This document shows, in pieces, positions 7,955 through 15,517 of a stretch of 33,383 nucleotides of DNA. How positions within the stretch are numbered: the first letter of the stretch is position 1; each line of letters begins with the position of its first letter. The notes below the pieces were generated by a model that was not told the origin of the DNA, ran no database searches, and saw only the letters and a program-made list of their open reading frames with translations. The DNA is from DRKI01 sp011051875. Lineage in GTDB: Bacteria; Desulfobacterota; Desulfobulbia; Desulfobulbales; Desulfobulbaceae. Both the position numbers and the translations under genes were made by a program. Location of the stretch: positions 1 to 33,383 of the forward strand of contig JALXDL010000113.1 of the NCBI GenBank assembly GCA_026990385.1, in the 5' to 3' direction.

Positions 7955-8752
7955 CTACCACTCTGCCAGGGCGGCCATTGCGGCACGAAAGCCCAGGTCG
8001 ATGATCTCCTGTCCCCGGTTGAAGTCCTGGTAGCTGATATGGGCAACATCAGGACAAACCATGAGGTCCGGCGGATCGGATGCCAGCCTGGTACGGGTGA
8101 GACTGGCCTCGATGATCTGGGCCGAGGCTCCGAGGATCTCCAGCATGTTCGGCTGCTCTCCCCGCAGCAGGAGCCGGCCGTTCCTTCTGATCACGGGGTT
8201 CAGGTCAACGGCGATGACCCGCCCGGCGCCCATGGCGCGGACAGTGCTCACGGGAACGGGATTGACCAGGCCGCCGTCCACCAGCAGGGCCCCTTTCCGG
8301 TCCAGGGGCGTAAAGATCCCGGGCACGGCAATGCTGGCCCGCACCGCCTCGACGATGTCGCCACTGTCCAGGGTGATCTCCCGGCCGGTGCGCAGGTCAG
8401 TGGCCACGGTGGCCAGGGGAATGGCGCACTGCTCAAGGGTGGTTTCGCCCAGGTGCTGCTTGAGAAACGAGGTGATGTGGTGGCCCTTGAGCAGGCCGGT
8501 CCGGGAGGGAAGGGAGGCCACGTAGGCCAGGACATCTTTCCTGGTTAGCTGCAGGACACTGGCCATGAGGATGTCCAGGCGGTTTGCCGCGAAAAAGGCG
8601 CCGACAAAGGCGCCGATGCTGGTGCCGGCAACGTGGGAGATGCGGATGTCGTGCTCGGCCAGGGCGCGGATGACCCCGATATGGGCCCAGCCGCGGGCAG
8701 CTCCTCCACCCAGGGCCAGGCCGGCGGAACGGGTTTCAGGGGGTTCTGTCAC
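7955..8752 (-). CDS. Patatin-like phospholipase (RssA/NTE family)
   Basis: A 265-aa protein with the complete patatin signature. The oxyanion-hole Gly stretch is LGGGAARGWAHIGVI (residues 14-28), the nucleophile elbow is GTSIG with Ser45, and DGG has catalytic Asp159 in ALLVDGGLVNPVPV. These form the Ser-Asp dyad of patatin lipid acyl hydrolases. There is no signal peptide and no membrane helix, so it is likely cytoplasmic and acts on membrane phospholipids or lysophospholipids. The start is GTG 8752, 7 nt after AGGAGG; the ATG two bases upstream is out of frame and meets an immediate stop. It overlaps the dedA 3' end by 17 nt, so the two are probably cotranscribed. Confidence 0.88.
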   Translation of the reverse strand: MTEPPETRSAGLALGGGAARGWAHIGVIRALAEHDIRISHVAGTSIGAFVGAFFAANRLDILMASVLQLTRKDVLAYVASLPSRTGLLKGHHITSFLKQHLGETTLEQCAIPLATVATDLRTGREITLDSGDIVEAVRASIAVPGIFTPLDRKGALLVDGGLVNPVPVSTVRAMGAGRVIAVDLNPVIRRNGRLLLRGEQPNMLEILGASAQIIEASLTRTRLASDPPDLMVCPDVAHISYQDFNRGQEIIDLGFRAAMAALAEW

Positions 8753-9353
8753 ATCGTCTCCTCCTGACCAGGATATAGCCTGCCACCAGGACCACGGCGA
8801 AGAGGGCCAGACCGAGCACGACCTGGTGCAGGTAGCGGCTGACCAGTTCCTGGTTGTTGCCGATGAAGTAGCCGACCAGGGCCAGGATGATCACCCATAT
8901 CCCTGCGCCCAGGCCGGTGAACAGGGCAAAGAGCGGCAGGTCCATGCGGGCGATTCCCGCCGGCAGGCTGATATACTGCCTGATGCCGGGCAGCAGCCTG
9001 CCGATGAATGTGGAGATGTGGCCGTGCTCGGCGAAAAAACAGTCCGCCCGGTCCAGGTTTTTCCTGCTGACCAGCAGGTAGCGGCCATATTTCTCAAAAA
9101 AGGGCCGGCCCCACATGCTGGCCAGCCAGTAGTTGAAAAGCGCCCCGAGCAGGCTGCCGCCGATGCCGGCCAGGATGACGAGAGAAAGAGACATTTCTCC
9201 CTGCGCGGCCAGGTAACCGGCGGGCGGGATCACCACCTCGCTGGGAAAGGGGAAAAACGAGGACTCGAGAAACATCATGACAATGACGCCGGGATAGCCC
9301 CACTGTCCGACCGTGTCGACGATCCAGCCGACAAGGGAATGCAGTATTTCCAT
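8736..9353 (-). CDS. DedA family (SNARE-associated/VTT-type) membrane protein
   Basis: A 205-aa polytopic membrane protein with the DedA hallmarks. MFLESSFFPFPSEVVIPPAGYLA near the N-terminus carries the conserved FLESSFFPxPSE pattern, followed by GSLLGALFNYWLASMWGRPFFEKYG. GRLLPGIRQYISLPAGIARM is the conserved RxxPxxRxxxSxPAG motif, and further hydrophobic segments close the protein. DedA proteins are scramblase- or flippase-like transporters, including undecaprenyl-phosphate translocases, needed for envelope homeostasis. ATG 9353 is chosen because translation upstream lacks membrane character and DedA N-termini normally start just before the first helix; the ribosome-binding site is weak. 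It pairs with the patatin gene, which suggests a membrane-lipid function. Confidence 0.9.
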   Translation of the reverse strand: MEILHSLVGWIVDTVGQWGYPGVIVMMFLESSFFPFPSEVVIPPAGYLAAQGEMSLSLVILAGIGGSLLGALFNYWLASMWGRPFFEKYGRYLLVSRKNLDRADCFFAEHGHISTFIGRLLPGIRQYISLPAGIARMDLPLFALFTGLGAGIWVIILALVGYFIGNNQELVSRYLHQVVLGLALFAVVLVAGYILVRRRRCDRTP

Positions 9354-9447
9354 GGTGTTGTTTACCTGTCTCTGGTTGTTGTTGCCTGTACCCGGTGTTG
9401 CGGGTTTGTTCCCGGCGGCCGTGGCCGGGGATCGGACGGCCGCGCCA

Positions 9448-9476
9448 ATTATTTCCCATTTCGCGGTCAATGTCAC
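9448..9476 (-). promoter_or_regulatory. Sigma-70-type promoter for dedA-patatin
   Basis: Read on the minus strand, GTGACA (9476-9471) and AATAAT (9453-9448) are separated by exactly 17 nt and each matches the sigma-70 consensus at 5 of 6 positions. Transcription would start near 9441, giving an ~88-nt leader before the dedA ATG. No obvious operator overlaps it. Confidence 0.5.
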
Positions 9477-9684
9477 CTGAATTGAGCGCTGCATTGTCAC
9501 AATACCCCGGTCTCTGCATGGTCGCACCGTCCGCAGAGGGGGCCTGTCGCGGACCGGCACGCCCCTACGGGTACGGCGCGGTATGTCAACATGCGGTTTT
9601 GGAGATGTGAAAACGACGAGTTATCAACCCTGTAATCGGTTCCATTGCGCGATTTTCATTCTGTCCCGAGATGCGGGGCCCTGC
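9477..9684. other. Intergenic stretch without a recognised feature
   Basis: This part of the 433-nt gap between dedA and the activator gene carries open frames only as short runs with no ribosome-binding site or family match. I see no RNA motif, terminator or repeat in it. Confidence 0.4.
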
Positions 9685-9719
9685 GGTGTTTCACTGTACC
9701 ATGGCCTGCATGGAACACC
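9685..9719. repeat. Nested inverted repeat downstream of the sigma-54 activator gene
   Basis: Outer arms GGTGTT (9685-9690) and AACACC (9714-9719) enclose inner arms CCATG (9699-9703) and CATGG (9709-9713). The inner hairpin stacks directly on the 3' outer arm, with 8 unpaired bases on the other side. It lies ~70 nt past the activator stop codon. No T tract follows on either strand, so it is not a typical intrinsic terminator; it may be an mRNA 3'-end structure or a protein site. Confidence 0.35.
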
Positions 9720-9786
9720 CCAGGGCGATGCAGGTCGGGGGCACAATGGAAGTCCCGGCGGGTTGCCTCCTGAATTTGGCCCGGGT

Positions 9787-11316
9787 TCATCGGTTTTCCT
9801 TCTTCTTCCCGGGCGATATGCTCTTCTGTCTTCCGGCCGGTTGTGACGCTTCGTCCCGTTGCAGGTATTTCTTGACCGTCCGCCGGTCAAGGCCGGTGCG
9901 GCGGGCCACCTCCTGGTAGCTGCCGTGCAGCCGGTAGAGCTGGCGGCAGTAGCGGGCGGTCAGTTCGGCCACGCTCAGGTCGCCATCTGCTATCCGCACC
10001 GCCAGGGGCAGATCTTCCCTGTCTGTCCTGTCGTCGGGACTGCAGGAGCCGTGGAGCAGGATCCTGCGGATGCACTGTTCCAGCTCCCGCACGTTGCCCG
10101 GCCAGTCATGGTCCGGCGGCAGGTCCCGGTCCAGGGCCTCCAGGACGCGTTCCTCCAGCTCCCCCGAGTCCCCGGCAATCTTTTTGAGCAGATGGGTGGC
10201 CAGCAGGTCCAGTTCCTGCGGACACTCCCTGATCCGCCGGCGCAGGGGGGCGATGGTGATGACGTCGGAGCAGAGGCGGTAGTAGAAGTCCTCCCGGAAC
10301 CGCCCCTGGCGGCGCAGCCGGGCCAGGTCGCGGTTGGTGGCGGCAATGATCCGGCCGGCGAACCGTTCCTGACGGTAACTGCCAACGGGTGTGAAGGTCC
10401 GTTCCTGGAGCACCCGCAGCAGTTTGACCTGGACCGGGATCGGGACCTCGCCGATCTCGTCGAGAAAAACTGCGCCGAAGGGGCTGGAGCGGGAAAAGAT
10501 ACCACGGTGCGGCTGCACAGCGCCGGTGAAGGCACCGCGGGCATGGCCGAAGAGTTCGGATTCGATGAGCTGCTCCGGGTACTGGGAGAGGTTGATGGCC
10601 AGGAAGGCCTCGGTGAAGCTGGTCCGGAATTTTTTTGTCCTCCGGTCATAGGGAATGAAGCCCGACCTGCCGGTGGCCGCGGCCACCAGCCCCTTGCCGG
10701 TCCCGGTCTCGCCCAGGAGCAGGGTGGAGAAATCCTCGAGCCGGTCCCAGAGCAGTCCGGCATAGACGCGGATATCATGACCGAAGATGTTGTTCCAGAG
10801 CCGGGCCCGCAGCTCGTGCATGGAGGGACTGACACCGATCAGGGACGTGCTGATGAAGAAAAAGGCCCGGCGCATCTGGAAAAAGAGGGCCAGGTAGCGC
10901 TCGGCCGCGGCCTCGGTGAAACCGAAGCCGGCCAGCTCCCGGAGGATGTCGTCGCCGCAGGTCAGGGGGCAGGGAGAGGTGGTCTGGTTTTGTTCCCGGA
11001 TGTGGCGGTCCAGCCGCTCCAGGTGGCGGTGAAAGACATGAAAGACAAAGAGGTCGGCGACCAGTTGGCGCTCCCTGCCCTGAAAACCGGTCACCGTGGC
11101 GCGGCCCTGGCGGGCAAACCGTTGCACCTGGCGCTGGACCTTGTCGGTCACCGCGGCAAGCAGGGCCTGGCTGCCGGTATCCGGGGCAAGGCCGGTGATC
11201 CTGCAGTCAGCCTCCCAGCGCTGGCGGGTAAAGGGGTTGGCGGAGATCGCGTCCGATACCCGCTGCAGAAGAGTATGTTCCCGGCTGGTGAGAGATCGGT
11301 GTGCGGACGCCGGCAT
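9787..11316 (-). CDS. Sigma-54-dependent transcriptional activator with uncharacterised N-terminal domain
   Basis: A 509-aa enhancer-binding protein. The AAA+ core has Walker A GETGTGKG (residues 202-209), the sigma-54 contact loop GAFTGA intact at 261-266, Walker B GAVFLDEIGE (~279-288), and arginine-finger and sensor regions up to ~430 (WPGNVRELEQCIRRI). A Fis-type helix-turn-helix ends the protein (YQEVARRTGLDRRTVKKYL, ~468-486). The first ~195 residues are helical, match no response-regulator receiver, PAS or GAF pattern that I can see, and contain a hydrophobic stretch (ALFFQMRRAFFFISTSLIG). The start is ATG 11316, 8 nt after GGGAG; a longer frame from 11400 would run through the dyad at 11358-11374. 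It is divergent from the lplT-aas operon, its likely target. Confidence 0.9.
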   Translation of the reverse strand: MPASAHRSLTSREHTLLQRVSDAISANPFTRQRWEADCRITGLAPDTGSQALLAAVTDKVQRQVQRFARQGRATVTGFQGRERQLVADLFVFHVFHRHLERLDRHIREQNQTTSPCPLTCGDDILRELAGFGFTEAAAERYLALFFQMRRAFFFISTSLIGVSPSMHELRARLWNNIFGHDIRVYAGLLWDRLEDFSTLLLGETGTGKGLVAAATGRSGFIPYDRRTKKFRTSFTEAFLAINLSQYPEQLIESELFGHARGAFTGAVQPHRGIFSRSSPFGAVFLDEIGEVPIPVQVKLLRVLQERTFTPVGSYRQERFAGRIIAATNRDLARLRRQGRFREDFYYRLCSDVITIAPLRRRIRECPQELDLLATHLLKKIAGDSGELEERVLEALDRDLPPDHDWPGNVRELEQCIRRILLHGSCSPDDRTDREDLPLAVRIADGDLSVAELTARYCRQLYRLHGSYQEVARRTGLDRRTVKKYLQRDEASQPAGRQKSISPGKKKENR

Positions 11317-11357
11317 GGTGGGACTCCCGGGTAGAGAAGGAATTTTTTGGGCAAAAA

Positions 11358-11374
11358 TGTACATCACGTGTACA
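11358..11374. promoter_or_regulatory. Putative activator-binding site (UAS) for the sigma-54 regulator
   Basis: TGTACA-TCACG-TGTACA is a perfect 17-bp dyad in the divergent intergenic region. Its centre (11366) lies ~130 bp upstream of the expected start of the lplT transcript, a usual distance for an enhancer-type site, and ~50 bp upstream of the activator's own ATG, which would allow autoregulation. Binding by this activator is inferred from position only. Confidence 0.5.
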
Positions 11375-11469
11375 CAAAATACCAGGATGATGTGCTCCAT
11401 TTGGGCGTCCGGTTGTATGCCGAGGCTAAAAGGAACAAGATTTCAGGATGTTGTTTTGTTTGTTTTTCC

Positions 11470-11485
11470 TGGCATGGCTTTTGGT
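11470..11485 (+). promoter_or_regulatory. Sigma-54 (-24/-12)-like promoter for the lplT-aas operon
   Basis: TGGCATG (11470-11476), four bases, then TTGGT (11481-11485) matches the sigma-54 consensus TGGCACG-N4-TTGCW at 10 of 12 defined positions with exact spacing. The one important mismatch is G for C in the -12 GC. A start near 11496 would give a ~53-nt leader that includes a CCGGCC/GGCCGG hairpin (11505-11521). The adjacent gene for a sigma-54 activator supports the call. Confidence 0.5.
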
Positions 11486-11548
11486 ATACCATGGGATATG
11501 ACAGCCGGCCGGATTGGCCGGGCCGGAGATTCTGCTGCGAGGACGATC

Positions 11549-12796
11549 ATGAGGGACATGGAAGCTATCCGCCGGGCACGGGCAAAGTTCATTGCCATGG
11601 CCGTGACCTATTTCCTGGGCGTGTTCAATGACAACTTCTTCAAGCAGGCCGTGCTGCTCCTTGCCGTGGCCGCGGGTATGAGCTCCCTGCAGGGGCAGGC
11701 CACCGAGCTCTTCTCCCTGCCGTTCATCCTCTTCTCCGCCTGGGGCGGCTGGCTGGCCGACCGGTTTGCCAAGAAACACGTGGTCATCGGGGTCAAGTTC
11801 CTGGAACTGGCGGCCATGGCCATCGGCGCCTGGGGCATCATCACCATGAACTGGACCTGTGTCCTGGCCATGGTCTTTCTCATGGGGCTGCAGTCCACCC
11901 TGTTCGGCCCGGCCCTGAACGGCTCCATTCCAGAGCTCTACCCGGCCGACTACGTGACCACGGCCAACTCGATCCTCAAGCTGGTCACCACCGTGGCCAT
12001 CCTGCTCGGCATGGCCCTGGCCGGCATGGCCCTGGACCTGCACCCGCTGCAGACCGCCATCCCCTTTGGCCGCCTCCTGGTGGCCGGGGTCGTTATCGTG
12101 GTCGCCCTGGGCGGCGTGGCAGCCTCCTTCGGCGTTCCCCACCGGCCGGCCAGCGGCGGCCAACAGCCCTTTCCCTGGACCGGGCCCCTGCGCTCCATCC
12201 ACGACCTGGTCGAGCTGCGCGCCGATCCCCTGCTCCTGGCCACCATCGGCTGCGACGGTTTTTTCTATTTTGTCAGCCTGCTGGCGGTCCTTATCATCAA
12301 TACCCTGGGCATCGCGGAGCTGGGCCTTACCAAGACGGCCACCAGTATCCTCTCGGTCTCCCTGATGATCGGTGTCTGCCTGGGGGCCTTTGCCGCCTCC
12401 CGCCTCACTGACGACCGCCGCTGGAGCCACGTCCTGGTCCCGTCTGCCATCGGCATGGGGCTGTGCATGGCCGGCGCCGGGCTGCTGGCCCGGGGCGGGG
12501 CCCACTTTCTGCTCCTGTTGGCCGTCCTGGCCGGGGCCGGCGCCTTTGGCGGCCTTTTCCTGATCCCGGTCACCTCCTTTATCCAGCTCCGTCCTGCCGC
12601 AGATTCCAAGGGCAGGATCATTGCTGCGGCCAACTTTTTCTCCTTTGTCGCCATGTGGTGTTCCGGACGCCTGTTCACCGTCATGGACCGCAACCTGGCA
12701 CCGTCGCGCTCCATGCTGATCCTGGGCGTGGTCTGCGTGGCAGCGGCGCTTGCGCTCTGGCCGGTCCTGCGCCGGTTCGGGGAGGGCCGGCAATAG
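11549..12796 (+). CDS. lplT: LplT-like lysophospholipid transporter (MFS)
   Basis: A 415-aa major facilitator protein with 12 likely helices. The N-terminus has the LplT pattern FLGVFNDNFFKQAVLLLAV, followed by LPFILFSAWGGWLADRFAKK (the MFS A-loop), FLMGLQSTLFGPALNGSIPEL and a TTVAILLGMALAG segment. LplT flips lysophospholipids from the outer to the inner leaflet, where Aas re-acylates them. In Escherichia coli the two genes are adjacent as here, and the downstream gene encodes an Aas-like enzyme. ATG 11549 is selected because GCGAGGA ends 5 nt upstream; longer frames run back into the activator gene. The length is close to the family (about 400 aa). Confidence 0.85.
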   Translation: MRDMEAIRRARAKFIAMAVTYFLGVFNDNFFKQAVLLLAVAAGMSSLQGQATELFSLPFILFSAWGGWLADRFAKKHVVIGVKFLELAAMAIGAWGIITMNWTCVLAMVFLMGLQSTLFGPALNGSIPELYPADYVTTANSILKLVTTVAILLGMALAGMALDLHPLQTAIPFGRLLVAGVVIVVALGGVAASFGVPHRPASGGQQPFPWTGPLRSIHDLVELRADPLLLATIGCDGFFYFVSLLAVLIINTLGIAELGLTKTATSILSVSLMIGVCLGAFAASRLTDDRRWSHVLVPSAIGMGLCMAGAGLLARGGAHFLLLLAVLAGAGAFGGLFLIPVTSFIQLRPAADSKGRIIAAANFFSFVAMWCSGRLFTVMDRNLAPSRSMLILGVVCVAAALALWPVLRRFGEGRQ

Positions 12797-12892
12797 GAAA
12801 CGCGGTGTTACGGCGCCGCCCGAACCGGGCGCCTCCACCTGGATCAAGAGTGCCATCCGGGCAACAACTCCATACCATGCGAGGATATGACC

Positions 12893-15517
12893 ATGAAGAA
12901 GCTGATCAATTACCTCATCGGCCTCCTGCTCAGGCTCCGCTACCGCATCCGCTGGCAGGGCCTTGACAACCTGCCTCCGGGCAACGGCCCGATCCTGTTT
13001 CTCCCCAACCACCCGGCCCTCATCGACCCGGTCATCGTCATGCAGGGGTTGTTTGCCCGTTTCCGGCCCCGGCCCCTGGTGGACGAGAACCAGGTGAGCG
13101 GCCCCTTTGCCGGCTTCCTGATGCGCATCCTGCGGGCCGTGATCATCCCGGACCTCGCCAGCGGCGGTCACCGGTCCAGGGAGCGGGTCGTGGCCGGTAT
13201 CGACGAGATCGTCCAGGGGTTGCGCCGGGGCGACAATATCCTGCTCTACCCGGCCGGCCGGCTGATGCGGAGCTGCCGGGAGGAGCTGGGCGCCAACTCG
13301 GCGGTCCATGCCATCTGCAGCCAGGTCGATGACGTGCGCATTGTCCTGGTCCGCACCACCGGCCTCTGGGGCTCCGCTTTCAGCCGCGCCGACGGTGTGC
13401 CCGCCCTGCCGACCGTGCTGCGCCGGCGACTCGGGTACCTGTTGGCCAACCTCCTCTTCTTCATGCCGCGCCGCACCGTGCGCCTCGAGGTGGTGGAGCC
13501 GGATGACTTTCCCCGGCATGCGGGGCGGATGCAGATCAACCGCTACCTGGAAGAGTTCTATAATACGCCGCTGCAGCAGCGTATCCGCGTGCCCTACCTC
13601 TTCTGGCAGGGCAGCCGTGCCGAGATCGTGGCCGAGCCGGCCCGCGGCAACCGGCAGCAGGATACCCATGGCATCCCGGCCGCCACCCGCCAGGTGGTCC
13701 TGGAGAAGCTGCGCCAGCTCTCCGGCGTGGAGGAGATCGGGGAGCAGGACCGGCTGGCAGCCGACCTGGCCATGGACAGCCTGGTCCTGGTGGAGTTTGC
13801 CGCCTGGCTTGGCAGCGAGTTCGGCGTGGCCACGGAACATCTCGAAGGACTGCAGACCGTGGCCGACTGTATCCTGGCCGCGGGCGGCATCCTGCCGGCC
13901 CCGGAAGCCGCGCCCCTGCAGCCGGTGGCGCCGGCCTGGTTCAGGCCGGCCAGCCGGGATACCCTGGCGTTTCCCCGCGGATCGAGCGTGGCCGCGCTCT
14001 TTCTCGCCCAGGCCCGCCGCACCCCGGACCAGGTGATCGTGGCCGACCAGGTCAGCGGCTGCCGCACCTACCGGCAACTGGTCATGGCCCTGTTCGCCCT
14101 CCTGCCCGAGATCAGGAAGATCAACACGGACCGGGTCGGGATCATGCTGCCGGCCTCGGTGAGCAGCGTGGTCGCCTACCTGGCGGTCATGTTTGCCGGC
14201 AAGGAACCGGTCATGGTCAACTGGACCGCGGGTACCGGCCAGGTGGCCTACTGCCTGGACCAGTGCGGCGTCTCCCATGTCATCAGCGCCCGCGCCTTTG
14301 CCGGCCGCCTGCAGAACCAGGGCTTTGCCGCCGAGGAGCTGGAGGTCTCCTGGCTCCATCTCGACGAGCTGGCCGCAGGCCTGGGCGCCGGCCGCAGGCT
14401 CTTTGCCTGGCTCAGGAGCCGTCTCACCTGGCGCTGCCTGGATCGGGCCGAGATCCGCGACACCGCGGCCATTCTCTTCACCTCCGGCTCCGAGGCCCGG
14501 CCCAAGAGCGTACCGCTCTCCCATGCCAATTTCCTGGCCAATGGCCGTGATTTCTGCCAGATGCTCGCGCTGTCGCCCAGGGACCGGCTGCTGGGCATCC
14601 TGCCGGTATTCCATTCCCTGGGGTTGGCCGGCACCGTGATCCTGCCGCTCTGCACCGGCCTGCGCACGGTCTACTGGCCCAATCCCACCGAGGGCGCGCG
14701 CCTGGCGGCCATGGTGGAGGCCTACCGGACGACCACCCTGATCACCACGCCCACCTTTCTCAACTCCATGCTGCGCGCAGCCGGGAACCCGCAACTTGCG
14801 AGCCTGCGCCTGGTCTTCACCGGCGCCGAGCGCTGCCCGGCCCACGTGGCAGGGGAACTGGCGGCCAAGGCGCCGGACAGCGTGCTCTGCGAGGGCTACG
14901 GCGTGACCGAGTGCTCGCCGGTGATCAGCGTCAATACGCCCGACGACCCCCGGCCCGGCACCATCGGCCGGCTGCTGCCCTCCATGGAGATGGTCCTGCT
15001 CGATCCTGACGCGGAGCGCGAGGCCGCTTGCGGTACGCCCGGTCGTCTCCTGGTCCGTGGTCCCAATGTCTTTGCCGGCTATCTCGGTGACGCGCCGTCG
15101 CCCTTTGTCGAGTATGGCGGCCGGACATGGTACGATACCGGCGACCTGGTGCGGGTGGACAGGGACGGGGTGCTCCACTTTGCCGGCCGGCTCAAGCGGT
15201 TTGTCAAGCTGGGGGGAGAGATGATCTCCCTGCCCGCCATCGAGCGGGTGCTGGAGGCGGCCCTTGCCGACGGCGCCGAGCAGGAGCTGGCCGTGCTGGC
15301 CACGCCGGACGAGGAACACCCGGAACTGGTGCTGTTCACCACCCGGGACCTGGACCGGCAGCAGGTCAACATCCGGATCCGCGCGGCCGGGCTCTCGCCC
15401 CTGCACAACATCCGGCGCGTGCAGCGGATCAGGGAGCTGCCCCTGCTCGGCAGCGGCAAGATCGATTACCGGCGCCTGGCCGGGATGATGGAACCTGCGC
15501 AGGAGGTAGTGGCATGA
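12893..15517 (+). CDS. aas: Aas-like acyltransferase/acyl-ACP ligase with an internal acyl-carrier domain
   Basis: An 874-aa three-part enzyme. Residues ~15-220 are a PlsC-type acyltransferase with NHPALID (the HX4D catalytic motif, His ~40) and the glycerol-phosphate contact region LLYPAGRLMRS. Residues ~262-340 resemble an acyl-carrier protein, with AMDSLVLVEF placing Ser296 as the likely phosphopantetheine site. Residues ~350-874 are an AMP-forming ligase (FTSGSEARPKS, GYGVTECSPV, YDTGDLVRVDRDGVLHFAGR, and LGSGKIDYR with the C-terminal Lys). Classical Aas lacks the central carrier and borrows free ACP, so this version could activate, hold and transfer the acyl chain within one protein. ATG 12893 is preferred over 12887 because GAGGA is 7 nt upstream. 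It ends coupled to the next gene. Confidence 0.88.
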   Translation: MKKLINYLIGLLLRLRYRIRWQGLDNLPPGNGPILFLPNHPALIDPVIVMQGLFARFRPRPLVDENQVSGPFAGFLMRILRAVIIPDLASGGHRSRERVVAGIDEIVQGLRRGDNILLYPAGRLMRSCREELGANSAVHAICSQVDDVRIVLVRTTGLWGSAFSRADGVPALPTVLRRRLGYLLANLLFFMPRRTVRLEVVEPDDFPRHAGRMQINRYLEEFYNTPLQQRIRVPYLFWQGSRAEIVAEPARGNRQQDTHGIPAATRQVVLEKLRQLSGVEEIGEQDRLAADLAMDSLVLVEFAAWLGSEFGVATEHLEGLQTVADCILAAGGILPAPEAAPLQPVAPAWFRPASRDTLAFPRGSSVAALFLAQARRTPDQVIVADQVSGCRTYRQLVMALFALLPEIRKINTDRVGIMLPASVSSVVAYLAVMFAGKEPVMVNWTAGTGQVAYCLDQCGVSHVISARAFAGRLQNQGFAAEELEVSWLHLDELAAGLGAGRRLFAWLRSRLTWRCLDRAEIRDTAAILFTSGSEARPKSVPLSHANFLANGRDFCQMLALSPRDRLLGILPVFHSLGLAGTVILPLCTGLRTVYWPNPTEGARLAAMVEAYRTTTLITTPTFLNSMLRAAGNPQLASLRLVFTGAERCPAHVAGELAAKAPDSVLCEGYGVTECSPVISVNTPDDPRPGTIGRLLPSMEMVLLDPDAEREAACGTPGRLLVRGPNVFAGYLGDAPSPFVEYGGRTWYDTGDLVRVDRDGVLHFAGRLKRFVKLGGEMISLPAIERVLEAALADGAEQELAVLATPDEEHPELVLFTTRDLDRQQVNIRIRAAGLSPLHNIRRVQRIRELPLLGSGKIDYRRLAGMMEPAQEVVA

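Noticed and set aside
9583..9846. An 87-codon plus-strand frame in the dedA-activator gap
   Set aside because: It has no ribosome-binding site and no family match, and it overlaps the end of the activator gene on the other strand.
12817..12831. A CGCCCG-AAC-CGGGCG hairpin between lplT and aas as a terminator
   Set aside because: No T tract follows and the two genes form a functional pair, so it is probably an internal mRNA hairpin.
11426..15406. A 1326-codon open frame on the minus strand opposite lplT and aas
   Set aside because: It is the GC-rich shadow of two well-supported genes; its translation is Gly/Gln/His/Asp-rich with no domain, and no start signal was seen.
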